A DNA stretch of 64,000 nt from Sinomonas gamaensis. GTDB taxonomy: Bacteria; Actinomycetota; Actinomycetes; Actinomycetales; Micrococcaceae. This document shows, piece by piece, positions 61,081 to 64,000 of the stretch. Under the pieces are notes generated by a model. The model was given only the letters and a program-made list of their open reading frames with translations, did not search any database and was not told where the DNA came from. The stretch spans positions 248,001-312,000 of the forward strand of contig NZ_SSCL01000004.1 of NCBI RefSeq assembly GCF_005876955.1, given 5' to 3'. A program made the translations under genes and the position numbers. Position 1 is the first letter of the stretch, and the number at the start of each line of letters is the position of its first letter.

Positions 61081-62753
61081 TGAGCCTGAAGACCCAGAAC
61101 TCGAAGACGCCCAAGAAGCCCAAGAAGCAGCGGACGCGGAACGACGTCGCCCTCCCCGTCCTCGGCTTCCTCGGCATGCTGCGCTGGGCCTGGACGCAGC
61201 TGACGAGCATGAAGACCGCGCTCTTCCTGCTCCTCCTGCTCGCCGTCGCAGCCGTGCCCGGCTCGCTGTTCAAACAGCGCCCGGTCGACCCGGCCGCCGT
61301 CACTCAATACCTCAAGGACCATCCGGACTACGGGCCGATCCTCGACAAGCTCCAGATGTTCGACGTCTATTCGTCCGTCTGGTTCTCGGCGATCTACCTC
61401 CTGCTGTTCATCTCCCTGATCGGCTGCGTCATACCGCGGGCCATCGCGCACTGGAAGGCCTGGCGCTCGAAGCCGCCCCGCACGCCGGCGCGTCTCTCGC
61501 GGCTGCCGGTCTACGGCACGCTCGTGGTCCCTGCTGAGGAGGGGCTCGGCGCCGAGGAGGCGTCGAAGCAGGCCGCCGGCGTCCTCAAGAAGCGCGGCTA
61601 CCGCGTTGACTTGCGTCCGGGAGGCGAGAAGGCCGCGCTCGCCTCGATCGGGGCCGAGCGAGGCTACCTGCGCGAGCTCGGAAATCTGTGCTTCCACAGC
61701 GGGCTGGTGGGCGTGCTCGTCTCGGTCGCGATCGGAGGGCTCTTCGGCTACAGCGGCCAGCGCACCCTTGTGGAGGGGGAGACATTCGTCAACACCCTCG
61801 TGGGCTACGACCAGTTCAACCCGGGCACCGACTTCCAGTCGTCCTGGCTCCAGCCGTACTCGATCCAGCTCGACAAGTTCGACGTCCGCTACGACCGGGA
61901 GTCGCCCGGTCACTTCGGCCAGCCGCTCGACTTCACGGCGTCGCTCACCACGAAGGACTCCCCGGGGTCGGAGGCGAAGCAGCAGACGCTCAAAGTCAAC
62001 GACCCGGTCAACGTCGGTGGGACGAGTGTCTACCTCGTGGGCAACGGCTACGCGCCCGTCGTCACGGTCCGCGGAGGCGACGGCAAGATCGCGTTCCAAG
62101 GTCCGATCCCCTCGCTCCCCACGGACTCGGTCTACACCTCGACTCTGGTCATCAAGGCCCCCGACGCGAAGCCGGCCCAGCTCGGCTTCGTCGGATTCTT
62201 CCTCCCGGCGTCGGTCAAGGATTCCAGCGGAGTGGCCTACAGTGCCGACCCGGACCCTCTCAACCCCGAGCTCAACCTCAACTCCTACGTGGGGGACCTC
62301 GGCCTCGACAAGGGCGCGCCGCAGAACGTCTTCGCACTGGACGTCTCCAAGCTCACCCAGGTCAATGGCCGGGACAAGCCCGCGGGCGGCATCGTGCTCG
62401 ACGCCGGGCAGACCTACACCCTGCCGAACGGTCAAGGCTCCATCAGCTTCGACGGGCTCAAGCGGTATGTGGCGCTGGACATCCACCACAACCCCGGTCA
62501 GGTGTGGGCACTTGGCTTCGGGGTGTTCTCGCTGGCCGGCCTCATCGCCTCGCTCTTCGTCCCGCGCCGGCGCCTCTGGCTGCGGTTCGGCGACCACGAG
62601 GACGGCCGCACCATGATCGAATACGGGCTCCTGGCCCGCGGCGAGGACCACGGTCTCGCTGCGGAGGGCAGGGCCATCCATTCCGCCCTTTCGAAGGTCT
62701 GGGGGCTCGAGGCGGAGAATAGGACACAGTCAACCTCAGGGAAGGGCTCGTGA
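61080..62753 (+). CDS. resB: Cytochrome c biogenesis protein ResB
   Basis: 557 residues. Membrane helices at TALFLLLLLAVAAVPGSLF, WFSAIYLLLFISLIGCVIP, NLCFHSGLVGVLVSVAIGGLFGYSG (contains the conserved His) and, after a large extracytoplasmic domain, WALGFGVFSLAGLIASLFV. With CcsB it forms the system II haem lyase. Lys-rich N-terminus (KTPKKPKKQR). Confidence 0.94.
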   Translation: MSLKTQNSKTPKKPKKQRTRNDVALPVLGFLGMLRWAWTQLTSMKTALFLLLLLAVAAVPGSLFKQRPVDPAAVTQYLKDHPDYGPILDKLQMFDVYSSVWFSAIYLLLFISLIGCVIPRAIAHWKAWRSKPPRTPARLSRLPVYGTLVVPAEEGLGAEEASKQAAGVLKKRGYRVDLRPGGEKAALASIGAERGYLRELGNLCFHSGLVGVLVSVAIGGLFGYSGQRTLVEGETFVNTLVGYDQFNPGTDFQSSWLQPYSIQLDKFDVRYDRESPGHFGQPLDFTASLTTKDSPGSEAKQQTLKVNDPVNVGGTSVYLVGNGYAPVVTVRGGDGKIAFQGPIPSLPTDSVYTSTLVIKAPDAKPAQLGFVGFFLPASVKDSSGVAYSADPDPLNPELNLNSYVGDLGLDKGAPQNVFALDVSKLTQVNGRDKPAGGIVLDAGQTYTLPNGQGSISFDGLKRYVALDIHHNPGQVWALGFGVFSLAGLIASLFVPRRRLWLRFGDHEDGRTMIEYGLLARGEDHGLAAEGRAIHSALSKVWGLEAENRTQSTSGKGS

Positions 62754-63802
62754 TGCTCCCCATCAACCAGACGCTCGGCGAGTACAGCGAGCTCTTCATG
62801 CTGCTCGCCGCCGGAACGTACGTCGTCGCGTTCCTCGCCTTCGCATGGGACATGGCGACGAGCGGCAAGACCGCCCAGCGCGACGCCTCCCTCCTGGCGG
62901 AGAAGCAGAAAGTCCCTGCGATGGCAGGTGCGGACGACGGCGGCAGCCGGGTTCCGCCGTCGTCCTCCTCGCACTCCGCGACCTCGCGCGCTGCAAGGGT
63001 CTCCGAGGTGGCCGACTCCAGCCTCGCCTACACCACGCGCCGGGCCGCCGCCCGCGTGGGCGTGGCGCTCAGCATCCTGGGCCTCCTGATCCACGCCGCG
63101 GGCGTGGTCACGCGAGGCGTCGCAGCGGGCCGCGTGCCCTGGGGCAACATGTACGAGTTCTGCACGACCGGTGCGTTCCTCGTGGTAGCCGTCTTCCTCA
63201 TCACCCTCATCAAGCGCGATCTGCGCTTCCTCGGCACGTTCGTGCTGGGCCTCGCGGTCGTCATGATGGTGGCCGCCGCGGTAGCCTTCTGGACCCCGGT
63301 CGGGCACCTCGTGCCCGCGCTGCAGAGCTACTGGCTGGTGATCCACGTGTCGATCGCCGTGCTCTCCTCGGCCCTCTTCACGCTCACGTTCTCGATGGGC
63401 GTCCTCCAGCTCATCCAGTCGCGGCGCGAGGCGAAGATCGCGGCAGGCGGCGAGGACCGCGGGGGCTTCCTGCGGCTCGTCCCCAGCGCGCTGACGCTCG
63501 AGACGCTCAGCTACCGGATCAACACGATCGCGTTCGTCGGCTGGACCCTTACCGTCATGTTCGGCTCGATCTGGGCCGAGAAGGCGTGGGGCCGCTTCTG
63601 GGGCTGGGACCCGAAGGAAGTGTGGAGCTTCGTGATCTGGGTCGTGTACGCGGCGTACCTCCACGCCCGCGCGACGCGCGGCTGGACAGGTACGCGCGCG
63701 GCGTGGCTGTCCATCGTGGGGTACGCGTGCGTGATCGTCAACTTCACGGTTGTGAACGTCTACTTCTCGGGCCTGCACTCGTACGCGGGGCTCCCGACCT
63801 AG
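62750..63802 (+). CDS. ccsB: Cytochrome c biogenesis protein CcsB (CcsA/ResC type)
   Basis: 350 residues, many membrane helices, with the haem-handling WWD motif WGRFWGWDPKEVWSFVIW and conserved His in PSYWLVIHVSIAVL-like SYWLVIHVSIA and YAAYLHARAT. A Ser/Ala-rich linker separates the first helix from the core. GTG start overlaps the resB stop; an ATG 3 nt later is an alternative. Last gene of the operon. Confidence 0.95.
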   Translation: MMLPINQTLGEYSELFMLLAAGTYVVAFLAFAWDMATSGKTAQRDASLLAEKQKVPAMAGADDGGSRVPPSSSSHSATSRAARVSEVADSSLAYTTRRAAARVGVALSILGLLIHAAGVVTRGVAAGRVPWGNMYEFCTTGAFLVVAVFLITLIKRDLRFLGTFVLGLAVVMMVAAAVAFWTPVGHLVPALQSYWLVIHVSIAVLSSALFTLTFSMGVLQLIQSRREAKIAAGGEDRGGFLRLVPSALTLETLSYRINTIAFVGWTLTVMFGSIWAEKAWGRFWGWDPKEVWSFVIWVVYAAYLHARATRGWTGTRAAWLSIVGYACVIVNFTVVNVYFSGLHSYAGLPT

Positions 63803-63832
63803 GGGCCCGGCCTTTGGCATAGGGGCCACCGG

Positions 63833-64000
63833 TTGCGCCGTCAGCTTTGCAGGGTGTGCCGCCGTCGTCCCCAGCTTTGAGGACGACGACGGCGGGACTC
63901 GCCGGCGCGTTCGGGAGACTCGCCGTGGGTTGAAGCCTGAAGCTGGGGACGAAGGCAGGAGGGCCCGGGCACCCACGACCCTGCGGACGTGACGGCGCAA
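63833..64000. repeat. Large imperfect inverted repeat ending at the window edge (dispersed element copies 2 and 3)
   Basis: TTGCGCCGTCA + GCAGGGT at 63833-63855 faces its reverse complement at 63978-64000. Inside, GTCCCCAGCTT (63867-63877) faces AAGCTGGGGAC (63940-63950), and a competing hairpin pairs 63858-63870 with 63881-63893 (12 of 13). No gene lies in the 198 bases after ccsB. It may serve as terminator, or be a mobile palindromic element. Confidence 0.6.

Overview
The window is high-GC DNA from an actinobacterium, most likely Micrococcaceae (Arthrobacter/Sinomonas-like). The evidence is very high third-position GC, frequent GTG/TTG starts, ATGA/GTGA gene overlaps, and actinobacterial marker genes: bldC, the 32-residue ribosomal protein bS22, rex, a tad pilus locus with a septum-site-determining-like ATPase, a TrkA/TrkH pair and a ResB/CcsB cytochrome c system. 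I saw no rRNA, tRNA, insertion sequence, prophage or CRISPR array.

Layout. (a) 1-7.6 kb: a truncated AbiEi-like gene, acs, a low-complexity membrane protein, nth, a Nudix CoA hydrolase and a small family A DNA polymerase. (b) 7.7-12.5 kb: a tad-type pilus operon (TadZ/Ssd-like, TadA, TadB, TadC, a DUF4244 pilin, two TadE-like proteins), converging with a DUF1998 DEAH helicase. (c) 15-19.7 kb: GNAT protein, tRNA hydroxylase TrhO, lipoprotein, aldo/keto reductase, methyltransferase. (d) 19.8-27 kb: ArsR-like regulator, topA, SseB-like protein, Ppx/GppA, TIM-barrel protein, proC. (e) 27-53.8 kb: an accessory-looking block with an HD/LuxR regulator, Trk potassium uptake, AcuC, BrkB-like protein, a complete intracellular L-rhamnose pathway (rhaM, rhaI, fused aldolase/dehydrogenase, rhaB), a persulfide dioxygenase-rhodanese fusion, a GH15 enzyme fused to a trehalose-phosphatase-like domain, a second Gfo/Idh oxidoreductase, a LacI regulator, an acetylxylan-esterase-like gene and DAHP synthase. 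(f) 53.8-57 kb: bldC, bS22, a SerB-like HAD phosphatase, glutaredoxin, rex. (g) 57-64 kb: two small membrane proteins, YceI, and the cytochrome c biogenesis operon (phosphatase, TlpA-like, CcdA, ResB, CcsB).

How they work together. Rhamnose genes are divergent from an oxidoreductase/LacI pair; the gap between them carries two different LacI-type palindromes and a perfect 26-bp hairpin. The tad genes are translationally coupled by 4-bp overlaps. The last operon supplies thioredoxin-like reductant transfer and haem ligation for cytochrome c.

The most interesting non-coding signal is an apparent ribosome-mediated attenuator in front of DAHP synthase. It has a leaderless 17-residue leader peptide (MIKRWYAYFALALEGQA) whose Trp-Tyr-Ala-Tyr codons form one arm of a 14-bp stem that excludes a second stem. 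Other signals are a six-unit 31-bp tandem array facing an inverted partner array (54.35-54.68 kb), a trehalose-phosphatase-like domain that has lost both catalytic aspartates, and a dispersed 23-bp element seen three times.
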